Shown here one piece after another: positions 1-8,491 of a stretch of 64,000 nucleotides of DNA; the first letter of the stretch is position 1; the number at the start of each line of letters is the position of its first letter. This DNA comes from Leucobacter muris (lineage in GTDB: Bacteria; Actinomycetota; Actinomycetes; Actinomycetales; Microbacteriaceae): contig NZ_CP035037.1 in the NCBI RefSeq assembly GCF_004028235.1, positions 3,100,001-3,164,000 of the forward strand, written 5' to 3'. The notes beneath the pieces are model-generated. The model ran no database searches and had not been told where the DNA came from. It worked only from the letters and a program-made list of their open reading frames with translations. The translations under genes were made by a program, and so were the position numbers.

Positions 1-1111
1 AGGGGGACGCGGTCGCCCCTTCGGCGCGCTCGGGGGCCGACGGCTCGCCGGGCTCGGAGGGCGGCGCGGCGAGCGCTCGCCGATGCTTCTTCGGCAGGAT
101 GCGCATGCCCGCCATCGACATGATCGCCGGGGTGAGGGTCACCGAGATGAGCACCGCGACCGCGACGGCGGCGGCCGCGGCCACGCCGAGCGCGGTCAGG
201 AAGGGGATGCCGGCGACCGAGAGGCCCACGAGCGCGATGATCACGGTGAGTCCCGCGAACACGACCGCCGATCCGCTGGTCGCCGTGGCGCGCGCGATCG
301 ACTCCTCGACCTCGGCCCCGGCCCGCAGCTGCTCCTGGTGCCGGCTCACGATGAAGAGCGTGTAGTCGATGCCCACGGCGAGGCCGAGCATGAGGGCGAG
401 CATGGGGGTGGTCGAGGTGAGGTCGGCGAAGGCCGTGACGAGGAACATGCCCGCGATCGAGACGCCCACGCCGAGGATCGCGATGAGCAGCGGCATGCCG
501 GCCGCGATGAGCGAGCCGAGGGTGAGGATCAGCACGATGAACGCGATCACCACGCCCACCGCCTCCGTGGGGCTGATGCCGGGCACCGCGGCGGAGAAGG
601 CCTCGCCGCCGTAGGAGGCCTCGGCGCCGGTCGGCAGGCGATCCCGGATCTGCTCGGTGACCTGCTCGATGCCCTCGACGGTGGCGTCGGAGACGCTGCT
701 GACCTCGCCTTCGAGCTGCACCGTGATGAGCGCGGCGCTGCCGTCGTCGGCGAGGCCGCCGCTCGCCTGCTCGCTGAAGGGGGTCTGCACCGCGGTGACC
801 GCGTCCACGCCCTCGAGCTCGCTCGCGGCGTCGTCGATGATGCGCTCGTAGGAGGGGTCGTCGGCCCGCTGGCCGTCTGCGGCGACCACGATGATGGTGG
901 CGCTCGTGCCGCTCACCTCGGGGAACGTGCGCCCGAGTTCGGTGATGGCCTGCTGCGACTCGGTGCCGGGAATGGTGATGGGCGCGTTGGCGCCCTGACC
1001 GAAGAGCGCGGCGCCGGCGCCCAGCAGGGCCAGCAGGGCGATCCAGAGAGCGAGCACGAGAACGCGGGCGCGGGTCGCCCAGCGGCCCAGGGCGTAGAGC
1101 AGCGTGGACAT
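1..1111 (-). CDS. MMPL/RND-type exporter, partial (C-terminus outside window)
   Basis: Membrane protein of the MMPL (RND superfamily) exporters, which export lipids or drugs using the proton gradient. About 370 residues are visible; the gene runs off the left edge. Read from an ATG at 1109-1111, it begins MSTLLYALGRWATRARVLVL, a first membrane helix. A periplasm-type soluble domain follows, then several helices with the family motif GIDYTLFIVSRHQEQL. A GAAAGG ribosome site sits 6 bases before the ATG, which fixes the start. It is divergent from a TetR gene, and three palindromes fill the gap, so TetR repression is likely. The substrate cannot be read from the sequence. Family assignment is firm. 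Confidence 0.85.
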   Translation of the reverse strand, partial: MSTLLYALGRWATRARVLVLALWIALLALLGAGAALFGQGANAPITIPGTESQQAITELGRTFPEVSGTSATIIVVAADGQRADDPSYERIIDDAASELEGVDAVTAVQTPFSEQASGGLADDGSAALITVQLEGEVSSVSDATVEGIEQVTEQIRDRLPTGAEASYGGEAFSAAVPGISPTEAVGVVIAFIVLILTLGSLIAAGMPLLIAILGVGVSIAGMFLVTAFADLTSTTPMLALMLGLAVGIDYTLFIVSRHQEQLRAGAEVEESIARATATSGSAVVFAGLTVIIALVGLSVAGIPFLTALGVAAAAAVAVAVLISVTLTPAIMSMAGMRILPKKHRRALAAPPSEPGEPSAPERAEGATASP

Positions 1112-1140
1112 GCGTGCCTTTCGGTGGCGGGGGCGGGCTC

Positions 1141-1201
1141 CGATGCACGCGTGCATCGACTCGATACACCAGTGTATCGGGGACGATACACGCGTGTATC
1201 C
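1141..1201. promoter_or_regulatory. Three tandem TetR-type operator palindromes
   Basis: Three related inverted repeats lie between the divergent MMPL and tetR genes: CGATGCACGCGTGCATCG (1141-1158, perfect), CGATACACCAGTGTATCG (1162-1179, only the two centre bases unmatched) and CGATACACGCGTGTATCC (1184-1201, inner 16 bases perfect). They start 21 and 22 bases apart, about two helical turns, so bound dimers would lie on one face. That they bind the adjacent TetR protein is inferred from position and symmetry. Confidence 0.75.
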
Positions 1202-1233
1202 GCGAGTTCTCAGCTTCGCGGGAGCGTGAGACA

Positions 1234-1935
1234 ATGGCAGGCATGTTCCCCGCCGAAGCCGACTCCTCAGCGATCGGCGCCGCAGCGGATCCGGCCCCCA
1301 GCGCGCGGCGCCGGGAGACCCGCAACCGGCTGCTCGACGCGGCCGCCGAGGTGTTCACCGAGGAGGGCCTGCAGGGCGCCACCGTCGAACAGGTGTGCAG
1401 CCGCGCCGGTTTCAGCCGCGGCGCCTTCTACTCGAACTTCTCGAGCAAGGAGGAGCTGTTCCTCGCGACGCTGCAGCACCAGTACGAGCTGCGCGCGGCG
1501 CAGCTCACCCGTCGGGCCGAGGAGCTGATCCCCGACCTGCAGAGCTGCAGCGAACCTCTGCGGCCCGCTGAGGTGGCCGGCTACGTGCAGGAGTTCCTGG
1601 CGCCCGTCGACGCCGAGTCGGCGTGGTTCGCGCTCGAAACGGAGTTCATGCTGCTCGCGATGCGGGATCCCGAGCTCGCGCCGCCCGGTTTCGCGGGCTT
1701 CCTCGACGCGCTGAAGGGCGATCTCGCCGAGGTCGTCGAGAAGCTCGTCGACGCGGCCGGCCGCCGCTTCGTCCTGCCGGTCGAACGAGCGCTCGCCGTC
1801 TTCGACGGCCTCTACGACCGCGCGGCCCGGCTCGCGGCGATCTCCGGAGGCGCCGCCTCGGAGGGGTCGGAGGAGCTCGGGGACCGGATCACGGAGCTGC
1901 TCTTCGTGATCACCGAGGAGGCGCAGGGCGAGTGA
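1234..1935 (+). CDS. TetR/AcrR family transcriptional regulator
   Basis: A 233-residue DNA-binding repressor. The N-terminal helix-turn-helix is at about residues 28-75, with a typical recognition segment SRGAFYSNFSSKEELF, followed by an all-helical ligand domain. The ATG at 1234 has GGGAG about ten bases upstream; an in-frame ATG at 1243 is an alternative. An open frame runs further upstream through the operator region but has no family similarity there. It is divergent from the MMPL exporter gene, so it probably represses that exporter and itself and is released by the exporter's substrate. The ligand is unknown. Confidence 0.88.
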   Translation: MAGMFPAEADSSAIGAAADPAPSARRRETRNRLLDAAAEVFTEEGLQGATVEQVCSRAGFSRGAFYSNFSSKEELFLATLQHQYELRAAQLTRRAEELIPDLQSCSEPLRPAEVAGYVQEFLAPVDAESAWFALETEFMLLAMRDPELAPPGFAGFLDALKGDLAEVVEKLVDAAGRRFVLPVERALAVFDGLYDRAARLAAISGGAASEGSEELGDRITELLFVITEEAQGE

Positions 1936-2021
1936 CCGGACTGCGCCCCCGCTTCTCGCGCCTCGCCACCGCCTCGACGGACGCTTCGACGGCCGATGCG
2001 AACGCCGCATAGAATCGACTC

Positions 2022-2627
2022 GTGCTGCTCTCCGATCACGACATCAACGCCGAACTCGAGTCCGGGCGCATCGGCCTCACCCCGAGCGAGGCGTCGATGG
2101 TGCAGCCGTCGAGCGTCGACGTGCGCCTCGACCGCTACTTCCGGCTCTTCGACAACCACAAGTACGCGGTCATCGATCCCGCCGCCGAACAGCCCGAACT
2201 CACCCGGCTCATCGAGGTCGATCCCGCCGAGGGCTTCATCCTGCACCCGGGCGAGTTCGTGCTCGGCTCGACCTTCGAGAAGGTTTCGCTGCCCGACGAC
2301 ATCGCGGCGCGCCTCGAGGGCAAGAGCTCGCTCGGCCGCCTCGGTCTGCTCACGCACTCGACGGCGGGCTTCATCGACCCCGGCTTCGAGGGGCACGTCA
2401 CCCTCGAGCTCTCGAACGTGGCCACGCTGCCGATCCGGCTCTGGCCGGGCATGAAGATCGGGCAGCTCTGCTTCTTCAGGCTCTCGTCGCCCGCCGACCG
2501 ACCCTACGGCGCCGGCGCCACGTTCTCCCGCTACCTGGGCCAGCGTGGGCCCACCGCCTCGCGCTCGCACCTCAACTTCCACCGCGCCGACGTGACGGTC
2601 ACCGCCGAGGGCGCCCCGGGCGAGTAG
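2022..2627 (+). CDS. dcd: dCTP deaminase (probably bifunctional deaminase/dUTPase)
   Basis: Deaminates dCTP to dUTP, feeding thymidylate synthesis in the cytosol. The 201-residue protein starts with GTG and [18 protein letters not shown]. It carries the trimeric dUTPase-fold signature [20 protein letters not shown] (residues 100-119), and Glu129 sits in the HVTLEL segment at the catalytic position. The N-terminus, the [11 protein letters not shown] segment and the C-terminal QRGPTASRS tail closely resemble the M. tuberculosis enzyme, which both deaminates and hydrolyses the triphosphate to give dUMP. Bifunctionality here is inferred from that likeness. Confidence 0.93.
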   Translation: MLLSDHDINAELESGRIGLTPSEASMVQPSSVDVRLDRYFRLFDNHKYAVIDPAAEQPELTRLIEVDPAEGFILHPGEFVLGSTFEKVSLPDDIAARLEGKSSLGRLGLLTHSTAGFIDPGFEGHVTLELSNVATLPIRLWPGMKIGQLCFFRLSSPADRPYGAGATFSRYLGQRGPTASRSHLNFHRADVTVTAEGAPGE

Positions 2628-2648
2628 CCCGCCGACCCGCATCGCATC

Positions 2649-3290
2649 ATGACGTTCGAGCAGGCCGTACTGGGATTCGCCGTCGTCGCAGCCCTGCTCA
2701 CCGTCGTGCCCGGCGTCGACACGGCGCTGGTGCTGCGCAGCTCCATCTCGCACTCGCGCGGCTACGCCGCCGCCACGGCCCTCGGTGTGCTGAGCGGCAC
2801 GATCGCCTGGGGCATCGCGGCCGCCGTCGGGGCGACCGCGCTGCTCGCGGCCTCGACGCTCGTCTACCGGGTGTTCAGCCTCGCGGGGGCCGTCTACCTC
2901 GCCTGGATGGGTGCGAGGTTCATCGTCAAGAGCTTCCGCGGCGGGGTCGCGCAGGATGCCGAGCTGCCGGCGCTGCGGGGCAGCGCCCGGCGCGGCTTCA
3001 CGACGGGGCTCGTCACCAATCTGCTGAACCCCAAGGTGGGGGTGTTCTACCTGGCGGCGATCCCGCAGTTCCTGCCCGAGGGCGTCTCGCCCATCGTGAT
3101 GGGCACGGTGCTCGCGCTCGTGCACAACGCGTTCGGGCTCGTGTGGTTCGCGGCGCTCATCCTGGCCGGCTCAGCGCTCGGCGCTCGACTGCGCTCGCCC
3201 CGCGTGATGCGCTGGCTCGATCGGGTCACCGGCGGCGTGCTGCTGCTGTTCGGCGTCCGCCTGGCGCTCGACTTCCGCTCGGCCCCCTGA
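2649..3290 (+). CDS. LysE/RhtB family amino-acid exporter
   Basis: A 213-residue inner-membrane protein of the LysE translocator family, which exports amino acids or their derivatives. The N-terminus reads FAVVAALLTVVPGVDTALVL, containing the family's PG-D motif, and a later NLLNPKVGVFYLAAIPQF segment is the second family hallmark. Five to six hydrophobic segments and the length match the family. It begins 22 bases after dcd and may be co-transcribed with it. A short C/G-rich hairpin (3284-3298) overlaps its stop codon and may help terminate. Substrate unknown. Confidence 0.87.
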   Translation: MTFEQAVLGFAVVAALLTVVPGVDTALVLRSSISHSRGYAAATALGVLSGTIAWGIAAAVGATALLAASTLVYRVFSLAGAVYLAWMGARFIVKSFRGGVAQDAELPALRGSARRGFTTGLVTNLLNPKVGVFYLAAIPQFLPEGVSPIVMGTVLALVHNAFGLVWFAALILAGSALGARLRSPRVMRWLDRVTGGVLLLFGVRLALDFRSAP

Positions 3291-3353
3291 CGCAGGGGCA
3301 CGAGCGGTCCCCGCGACCGCCGGTCTTCCCCGAGTACCCGGCGCCCGCGCGGC

Positions 3354-5414
3354 TCAGCCGCGGGTGCTCCGCGCCGCCGCCCGCTCGTCCCGCTCGGCCT
3401 GCGCGGCCAGCATCGCGTTGTAGGCCTCGAGCTCGGCCTCGCCCGAGCGATCCGCGGCGCGATCCTTGCGCTTCTGCTCCTTCGCGTCGCTGCGCGACCA
3501 CTGCACCGCGACCACCAGCGCGAGCGCGAGCGTCGGCAGCTCGCCGATCCCCCACGCGATGCCGCCCCCGGTCGACTGATCCTCGTGCGGCGTCGCCCCC
3601 CAGGTGCGGCCCATCGCCCCGTACCAGTCGGCGAGCAGCAGACCGTCGCCCGTCATCAGCGTCACGCCGAAGAACGCGTGCGACGCCATCGTGGCGAACA
3701 GCGTGACGAGCCGCAGCGGGTACGGGAAGCGGTAGGGCACGGGGTCGACGCCGATCATCGACAGGCTGAACAGGTAACCCGCGATGAGGAAGTGGATGAT
3801 CATCCACTGGTGCCCCAGGTGCTCCTGCGCCGCCCAGCGCGCGATCGGGGTGAAGTAGAACACCCAGAGCGACCCCGAGAACACCACCGCCGCCACCGCG
3901 GGGTGGGTGATGATCTTCGAGTAGGGGGTGCCGACGGCCCACAAGATCCACTCGCGGCCACCCCACGAGCCGTCGGTGCGGCGCTCGACGGCTCGCAGCG
4001 CGAGCGTGACGGGCGCACCCAGCACGAGTACGAGCGGGATGAGCATGGTGAGCATCATGTGGCCCAGCATGTGCACGCTGAACAGGTACTGCTCGTAGGC
4101 GTTGAGCGCACCGTTGGTCGTGTAGAAGAGCAGCAGCATGCCCAGCACCCAGGAGACGGTGCGGCCGACGGGCCAGCGGTCGCCGCGGCGGGCGAGGCGG
4201 ATCACGCCGGCCACGTACAGGGCGATGCCGAACGCGCAGACGAGCACCCAGGCGAGGTCGAACTTCCACTCGGTGAAGTACCGCTCGAAGACCAGCTCGG
4301 GGGGCAGCGGATCGCCGGTGAGCCACTCGGCCGGGCTGATGCGGCCGCCCTGATCGCGGGCGGGCTCGAGCGCGACCGGGGTGGCGGTGCGGCCGAGCGC
4401 CCCGGCGACACCGCTCGCGATGCCCATGACCGCGAGTTCGGCGACCACGAACCACGCGAAGACGCGCAAGCCGCTGCGCGCGATGCGGGGGATCAGGCGT
4501 GTGCGCTGCACCGCGCCGAACACGCCGAGCACCACGAGCGCCGCGGTCTTGAGCACGACCAGCTGCCCGTAGCCGGTGCCGAACAGCGCGTCGAGCGAGC
4601 CGATGCGCAGCCAGGCGCTCACCACGCCCGAGGCCATGACGCCGACGAAGGCGAAGAGCGCGAGCGTGGAGTAGCGCGCGGTGAGCACCGCGAGCCGCTG
4701 CCGGTCGACGACCCGCGCGACGAAGATCAGGGTGAGCAGCCCGCCCAGCCACACCGCGGCACCCAGCAGGTGCACGAGCAGCGAGTTGACCGCCAGGCCG
4801 TGCCCCGAGGCGCCCGCCGCGTGGCCCTGCTGCGCGAGCGGTAGGGCGGTGAGCAGCGCGGCGACGAGCACGAGCAGCGTGAGGCGGCGGCCTCGGATCG
4901 CGAACGCCAGCACCGTGGTGACCGCGGCCAGCAGCAGTTCGAGCATCCACAGCTGCCCGAGCTCGATCTCGGTGACGAACATGGCGAGTCCGGCGCCGAA
5001 CTGCGGGTCGGGCGAGAACGACTGACCGGACACGTCGACGTAGGTGAAGAGGATCGTCGCGGCGCTCGCGACGGTGAGCACGGCGGCGGAGGCGGCGGCG
5101 AGGTCCATCGCGGCGCGGGTCTCCGCGGGCGGCTCGCCCTGACGGCGGGCGTCGGCCGCGCGCGGCCCGGCCGCGTGACCGGCCGGGTTCGCGCCCGCGA
5201 GCGCCCAGACCGCCATCACGACCGAGCCGATGAGCCCCGCCATCGACACGTTCACCAGCGTGCGGGAGATCGGCACGCCGAAACGCACCAGCGCGCCGGG
5301 ATCCGCCAGCGTGCGCTCGTCGGCCGCGCCGCCGATGCCCAGCCCGACGAGCAGCGCCGCAAGGGTCGCCGCGAGCAGGATGGCGGGAGCGAGCACGCGC
5401 AGGTATCGGGGCAC
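3354..5414 (-). CDS. Fused CopD copper-resistance / CtaG cytochrome c oxidase assembly membrane protein
   Basis: A 686-residue polytopic protein. The N-terminal half has helices and segments typical of CopD copper import/resistance proteins, for example GLAVNSLLVHLLGAAVWLGGLLTL. The C-terminal half matches the caa3-type CtaG family, which delivers copper to cytochrome oxidase, with HMLGHMMLTMLIPLVLVLGAP and a TNGALNAYEQYLFSVHMLGH region rich in conserved His. The charged tail ends in a short Ala/Arg stretch. Actinobacteria commonly carry this fusion. The start is a GTG at 5412-5414. It faces convergent dcd-lysE and stands alone. Role: copper handling for respiratory oxidase maturation. Confidence 0.88.
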   Translation of the reverse strand: MPRYLRVLAPAILLAATLAALLVGLGIGGAADERTLADPGALVRFGVPISRTLVNVSMAGLIGSVVMAVWALAGANPAGHAAGPRAADARRQGEPPAETRAAMDLAAASAAVLTVASAATILFTYVDVSGQSFSPDPQFGAGLAMFVTEIELGQLWMLELLLAAVTTVLAFAIRGRRLTLLVLVAALLTALPLAQQGHAAGASGHGLAVNSLLVHLLGAAVWLGGLLTLIFVARVVDRQRLAVLTARYSTLALFAFVGVMASGVVSAWLRIGSLDALFGTGYGQLVVLKTAALVVLGVFGAVQRTRLIPRIARSGLRVFAWFVVAELAVMGIASGVAGALGRTATPVALEPARDQGGRISPAEWLTGDPLPPELVFERYFTEWKFDLAWVLVCAFGIALYVAGVIRLARRGDRWPVGRTVSWVLGMLLLFYTTNGALNAYEQYLFSVHMLGHMMLTMLIPLVLVLGAPVTLALRAVERRTDGSWGGREWILWAVGTPYSKIITHPAVAAVVFSGSLWVFYFTPIARWAAQEHLGHQWMIIHFLIAGYLFSLSMIGVDPVPYRFPYPLRLVTLFATMASHAFFGVTLMTGDGLLLADWYGAMGRTWGATPHEDQSTGGGIAWGIGELPTLALALVVAVQWSRSDAKEQKRKDRAADRSGEAELEAYNAMLAAQAERDERAAARSTRG

Positions 5415-5491
5415 CGAACCAGCCTAACGCGGCTAGCCGGGCGTCTCCTCGGCGCGCCCCGCCGAGCCCGCTGACGGCCGGCGAAACGCAG

Positions 5492-5527
5492 AAGACCCCG
5501 GCGACGACGAGCGTCGACCGGGGTCTT
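5492..5527 (-). terminator. Rho-independent terminator for the HU gene
   Basis: A hairpin starts 15 bases beyond the HU stop codon. The arms begin AAGACCCCGG and end CCGGGGTCTT, and pairing continues inward through CGACG/CGTCG with one bulged base. The downstream side reads GTTTCG in the transcript direction, a weak U-run. Confidence 0.75.
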
Positions 5528-5542
5528 CCGAAGGTGAAGAAG

Positions 5543-5821
5543 TTACTTCACGGCAGCCTTGAGCTTCGAGCCGACCGACACCTTCACGCGCTTGCCGGCG
5601 GGGATCTCGATGGTCTCGCCGGTGCGGGGGTTGCGACCGGTGCGGGCGGCGGTGGTCGCGGTCTCGAAGGAGATCCAGCCCGGGATCGACACCTTGTCGC
5701 CACCGGCGACGGTCTCGGAAACCGCGGCGAAGAGGCCGTCGATAACGCTCGAAACGGCGGCCTGGCTCTGGCCGGTCTCGGCCGCGATCTTGGCGACGAG
5801 CTCAGTCTTGTTGAGTGCCAT
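5543..5821 (-). CDS. hup: HU family nucleoid DNA-binding protein
   Basis: A 92-residue histone-like protein that bends and compacts DNA. It starts MALNKTELVAKIAAETGQSQ and has the DNA-contacting arm RTGRNPRTGETIEIPAGKRV near residues 55-74, a conserved HU signature. Length is standard, and the long Lys/Ala tail of mycobacterial HupB is absent. A GGAAGGA ribosome site is placed correctly before the ATG at 5819-5821; the longer open frame upstream has no family support. A terminator follows directly. Confidence 0.95.
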   Translation of the reverse strand: MALNKTELVAKIAAETGQSQAAVSSVIDGLFAAVSETVAGGDKVSIPGWISFETATTAARTGRNPRTGETIEIPAGKRVKVSVGSKLKAAVK

Positions 5822-6022
5822 GTTGTGTCCTTCCAGGGCATTGACGCGGGGCGTCCGCCCCTGATCTTGTTCAGTGTCCCCCACCCGTTGGGAGGGTCCG
5901 ATCGGTTGATCGCGTACGAATCTACCCTAATTCGGCGGAATCCTGCGGATCTCACGTCGATTTCGCCGCAGAAACCCGAAAAAGGGAGTGGAATCCCAGG
6001 GTGCGGGCGGCGGAAACGACAA

Positions 6023-6056
6023 AGCGGGCGCGGATCCCGAAGGATCCGCGCCCGCT
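6023..6056 (-). terminator. Terminator of the rpmB-rpmG-rpsN operon
   Basis: A perfect 15-base-pair hairpin (left arm 6023-6037, right arm 6042-6056) closes a CGAA loop, about 50 bases after the rpsN stop. In the transcript it is followed by CUUUGUC. It is the strongest intrinsic-terminator candidate in the left part of the window. Confidence 0.85.
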
Positions 6057-6108
6057 CGTCACCCGGTGGCGGCCGCGCTCAGCGGCACGCCCACCGGCGG
6101 ACGACGTG

Positions 6109-6414
6109 TTACCAGGACGACTTGGTGATGCCGGGCAGCTCGCCGCGGTGCGCCATGTCGCGGAAGCGGACGCGCGAGACGCCGTACTTCGACAGCACGC
6201 CGCGGGGGCGGCCGTCGATGACGTCGCGGCTGCGCACGCGCACCGGCGAGGCGTTGCGGGGCAGCTTCTGCAGGCCCACGCGGGCGGCCTCGCGGCTCTC
6301 GTCGGTGCCGCTGGGATCGACCAGGGCCTTCTTCAGCTCGGCGCGCTTCTCCGCGTAGCGGTCGACGATCGCCTGGCGCTGCTTGTTCTTCGCAATCATG
6401 CTCTTCTTCGCCAT
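6109..6414 (-). CDS. rpsN: 30S ribosomal protein S14, zinc-free type
   Basis: A 101-residue small-subunit protein that binds 16S rRNA in the head. It begins [20 protein letters not shown] and ends [24 protein letters not shown], the long S14 form. The CXXC zinc-ribbon pairs of the short S14 form are absent. It follows rpmG by two bases and is the last gene of a three-gene ribosomal operon ending in a strong hairpin. In several actinobacteria such cysteine-free paralogues are Zur-controlled, but no Zur-like box is visible upstream of this operon. Confidence 0.95.
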   Translation of the reverse strand: MAKKSMIAKNKQRQAIVDRYAEKRAELKKALVDPSGTDESREAARVGLQKLPRNASPVRVRSRDVIDGRPRGVLSKYGVSRVRFRDMAHRGELPGITKSSW

Positions 6415-6416
6415 GA

Positions 6417-6584
6417 TTAACGCTCCTCTCGGAACTCGACGTGCTTGCGGATGACCGGGTCGTACTTCTTGAGCACGAGGCGATCGGGGGTGTTGCGACG
6501 GTTCTTCTTCGTCACGTAGGTGAACCCGGTGCCCGCGGTCGAGCGGAGCTTGATGATCGGACGTACGTCCTTGTCCTTCGCCAT
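6417..6584 (-). CDS. rpmG: 50S ribosomal protein L33, cysteine-free type
   Basis: A 55-residue protein beginning [20 protein letters not shown] and containing [22 protein letters not shown], the L33 signature. It has no cysteines, so it lacks the zinc ribbon of the C+ form. Its ATG at 6582-6584 shares one base with the rpmB stop codon, and rpsN starts two bases after its own stop, so translation is probably coupled. Confidence 0.95.
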   Translation of the reverse strand: MAKDKDVRPIIKLRSTAGTGFTYVTKKNRRNTPDRLVLKKYDPVIRKHVEFREER

Positions 6585-6820
6585 TAGAACTTCACCCCAC
6601 GCTTCTGCAGATCAGCCACGACGGCCTCGATGCCACGGGCATCGATGACCTTGATGCCCTTGGCCGACAGGGTGAGGGTCACCTTGCGGCCGAGCGACGG
6701 CACGTAGTAGGTCTTCTTCTGGATGTTCGGATCGAACCGGCGCTTGGTGCGACGGTGCGAGTGCGAGATGTTGTGACCGAAGCCGGGAACGGCGCCGGTC
6801 ACCTGGCACACTGCTGCCAT
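6584..6820 (-). CDS. rpmB: 50S ribosomal protein L28, E. coli-like (no zinc-ribbon pairs)
   Basis: A 78-residue large-subunit protein, [20 protein letters not shown] at the start, then [18 protein letters not shown]. Only one cysteine (residue 5) remains, unlike the CXXC-bearing actinobacterial form, and the C-terminal [17 protein letters not shown] matches the E. coli type. The ATG at 6818-6820 has GAGGAAA upstream. It is the first gene of the rpmB-rpmG-rpsN operon. A promoter and a leader of about 140 bases precede it. Confidence 0.95.
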   Translation of the reverse strand: MAAVCQVTGAVPGFGHNISHSHRRTKRRFDPNIQKKTYYVPSLGRKVTLTLSAKGIKVIDARGIEAVVADLQKRGVKF

Positions 6821-6964
6821 GGTGTTTCCTCTCATACCGTGAGACCGGACGGCCTCACCCAAGATTTCTTGTCTGCAGGAGCCCCGGCCTGACGAATCAC
6901 TCCGGTCTCGAAGCCGAGCGGCTCCCGCGGTCTGTGCACTGGGACGGCGCACAGCCAAAGATCG

Positions 6965-6993
6965 AGCCTAGACGAGGATCGCATCTTCCGCAA
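6965..6993 (-). promoter_or_regulatory. Promoter of the rpmB-rpmG-rpsN operon
   Basis: On the minus strand, a TTGCGG -35 box (6988-6993) and a TAGGCT -10 box (6965-6970) are separated by exactly 17 bases. This is a normal housekeeping actinobacterial promoter. Transcription would begin near 6958, leaving a leader of about 138 bases before rpmB that contains short inverted repeats such as CAAGATTTCTTG. Confidence 0.65.
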
Positions 6994-7049
6994 CATCCGG
7001 GCGTGTCGCGGCACGACGGGCGGCCGCGCGATGATCGCCGCTGCGACGC

Positions 7050-8330
7050 TCAACCGAGGCTGTGGCGCTGATCCGCTTCGCCGTCGACCATGTCGACGGT
7101 CTCGTCACCGGCGTCCTGCGCCTGCGCACCGAGTCTGCCCCGGGTGAGGCGATTCACGATCATCGCGATCGCGCCGTCGCCCGTCACATTGGTGGCGGTG
7201 CCGAAGCTGTCGAGCGCGATGTACGCGGCGAACATGAGGCCGACCTCCATCGCGCCGAAGCCGAGCATCTGCACGAGCAGGCCGGCCGCCGCGGCGATGG
7301 CGCCGCCCGGCACACCGGGAGCCGCGACCATCATCACGCCGAGCATGAGGATGAAGGGGAAGTACGCGCCGAACGTCACATCGCCGCCGGTCAGCAGCAG
7401 CACCGCGATCGAGAAGCAGGTGATCTTCACCATCGACCCCGAGAGGTGGATCGTCGCGCAGAGCGGCACCACGAAGCCCGCGACCGAGTCGGAGACGCCG
7501 TTCTTCTTGGCTGAGGCGAGCGTGACGGGGATCGTCGCGGCCGAGGAGGAGGTGCCGAGAGCGGTGAAGTACGCGTCGCGCATGTTCCACAGGGCCCGCA
7601 GCGGGTTGCCGCCGGACATGGCCCCCGCCACGCTGTACTGCAGCAGGAGCACCACGAGGGTGAGCACGAACGAGACGATCACGACGAGCAGGAACTTGCC
7701 GACGACCTCGAGCGCCGCGCCGCTCGCCGAGAGATCCATGAAGATGCCGAAGATGAAGAGGGGCAGAGCGGGCACGATGATGCGCCGGATCAGCGACTCG
7801 ATGATCGTGCGGAACTCCACTGCGCCGCGGAAGATGACGCGGCTGCGGAACGCCGTGAGCCCGATACCGATGACGAACGCGAGCACGAGCGCGCTCATGA
7901 CGTCGATGACCGGCGCCAGCACGATCTCGGTCGCCGCCCCGTCCGGCGCCGCAGTGACGGTGAAGTAGGGGGCGAACCCCGAGCCTCCCGCGTCGCCCAG
8001 CTCGCGCAGACCGCCGCCGGCCATCGACGCCGAGAACAGCCACCGGCTCACGAAGTAGGCGAGCAGACCCGCAGCGACGGTCGAGCCGTAGGCGATCGCG
8101 GCCGTGACCCCGAGCCATCTGCCCGCGCCCTTGCCGAGCTCGGCGATCGCGGGCGTCACGAGGCCGAGGATGATGAGCGGCACCGCGAAGCCGAGGAAGC
8201 CCGAGAAGACCGAGTTGTAGGTGAGGAACACGGCGCCGAGCCAGGCGGGCATCACCGGTCCGAGCAGGATGCCGAGCACGATCGCGAAGATGATCCAGCC
8301 GAGCAGCGGAATGGAGCGGAGCAGTTTCAT
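7050..8330 (-). CDS. Dicarboxylate/amino acid:cation symporter (DAACS family)
   Basis: A 426-residue secondary transporter that couples uptake of dicarboxylates or neutral/acidic amino acids to Na+ or H+. Visible hallmarks are the serine-rich re-entrant loop ALGTSSSAATIPVTL, the second hairpin region VPLCATIHLSGSMVKITCFS and the C-terminal IALDSFGTATNVTGDGAIAMIVNRL segment with substrate-binding Asp/Asn residues. The ATG at 8328-8330 is preceded by AAGGAA. Loss of the usual GATINMDG wording (here CATIHLSG) puts it nearer to serine/threonine-type or uncharacterised members than to GltP. It is a single gene. Confidence 0.87.
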   Translation of the reverse strand: MKLLRSIPLLGWIIFAIVLGILLGPVMPAWLGAVFLTYNSVFSGFLGFAVPLIILGLVTPAIAELGKGAGRWLGVTAAIAYGSTVAAGLLAYFVSRWLFSASMAGGGLRELGDAGGSGFAPYFTVTAAPDGAATEIVLAPVIDVMSALVLAFVIGIGLTAFRSRVIFRGAVEFRTIIESLIRRIIVPALPLFIFGIFMDLSASGAALEVVGKFLLVVIVSFVLTLVVLLLQYSVAGAMSGGNPLRALWNMRDAYFTALGTSSSAATIPVTLASAKKNGVSDSVAGFVVPLCATIHLSGSMVKITCFSIAVLLLTGGDVTFGAYFPFILMLGVMMVAAPGVPGGAIAAAAGLLVQMLGFGAMEVGLMFAAYIALDSFGTATNVTGDGAIAMIVNRLTRGRLGAQAQDAGDETVDMVDGEADQRHSLG

Positions 8331-8491
8331 AGGTTCCTTCGGGCCGGTGACGGGCGGATCGCGCGGCGCTCGACGGCTCCGGCGAGGGCGCGCCCCGGCT
8401 CGGAGCGCTCCAGACAGTGTAAGCGCCGAGGGCGGCGCGCCCGCCGGGCCTCCCGGCGCAGCAGCCCGCGGGGCGGGCGTAGGCTGGAGCG

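Noticed and set aside
83..1528. A 481-codon plus-strand open frame at the left edge
   Set aside because: It crosses the MMPL gene antisense and the operator region and has low-complexity Arg/His/Gly composition.
6821..7049. A Zur box upstream of rpmB
   Set aside because: No palindrome resembling the znuA boxes is present; only a plain promoter was found.
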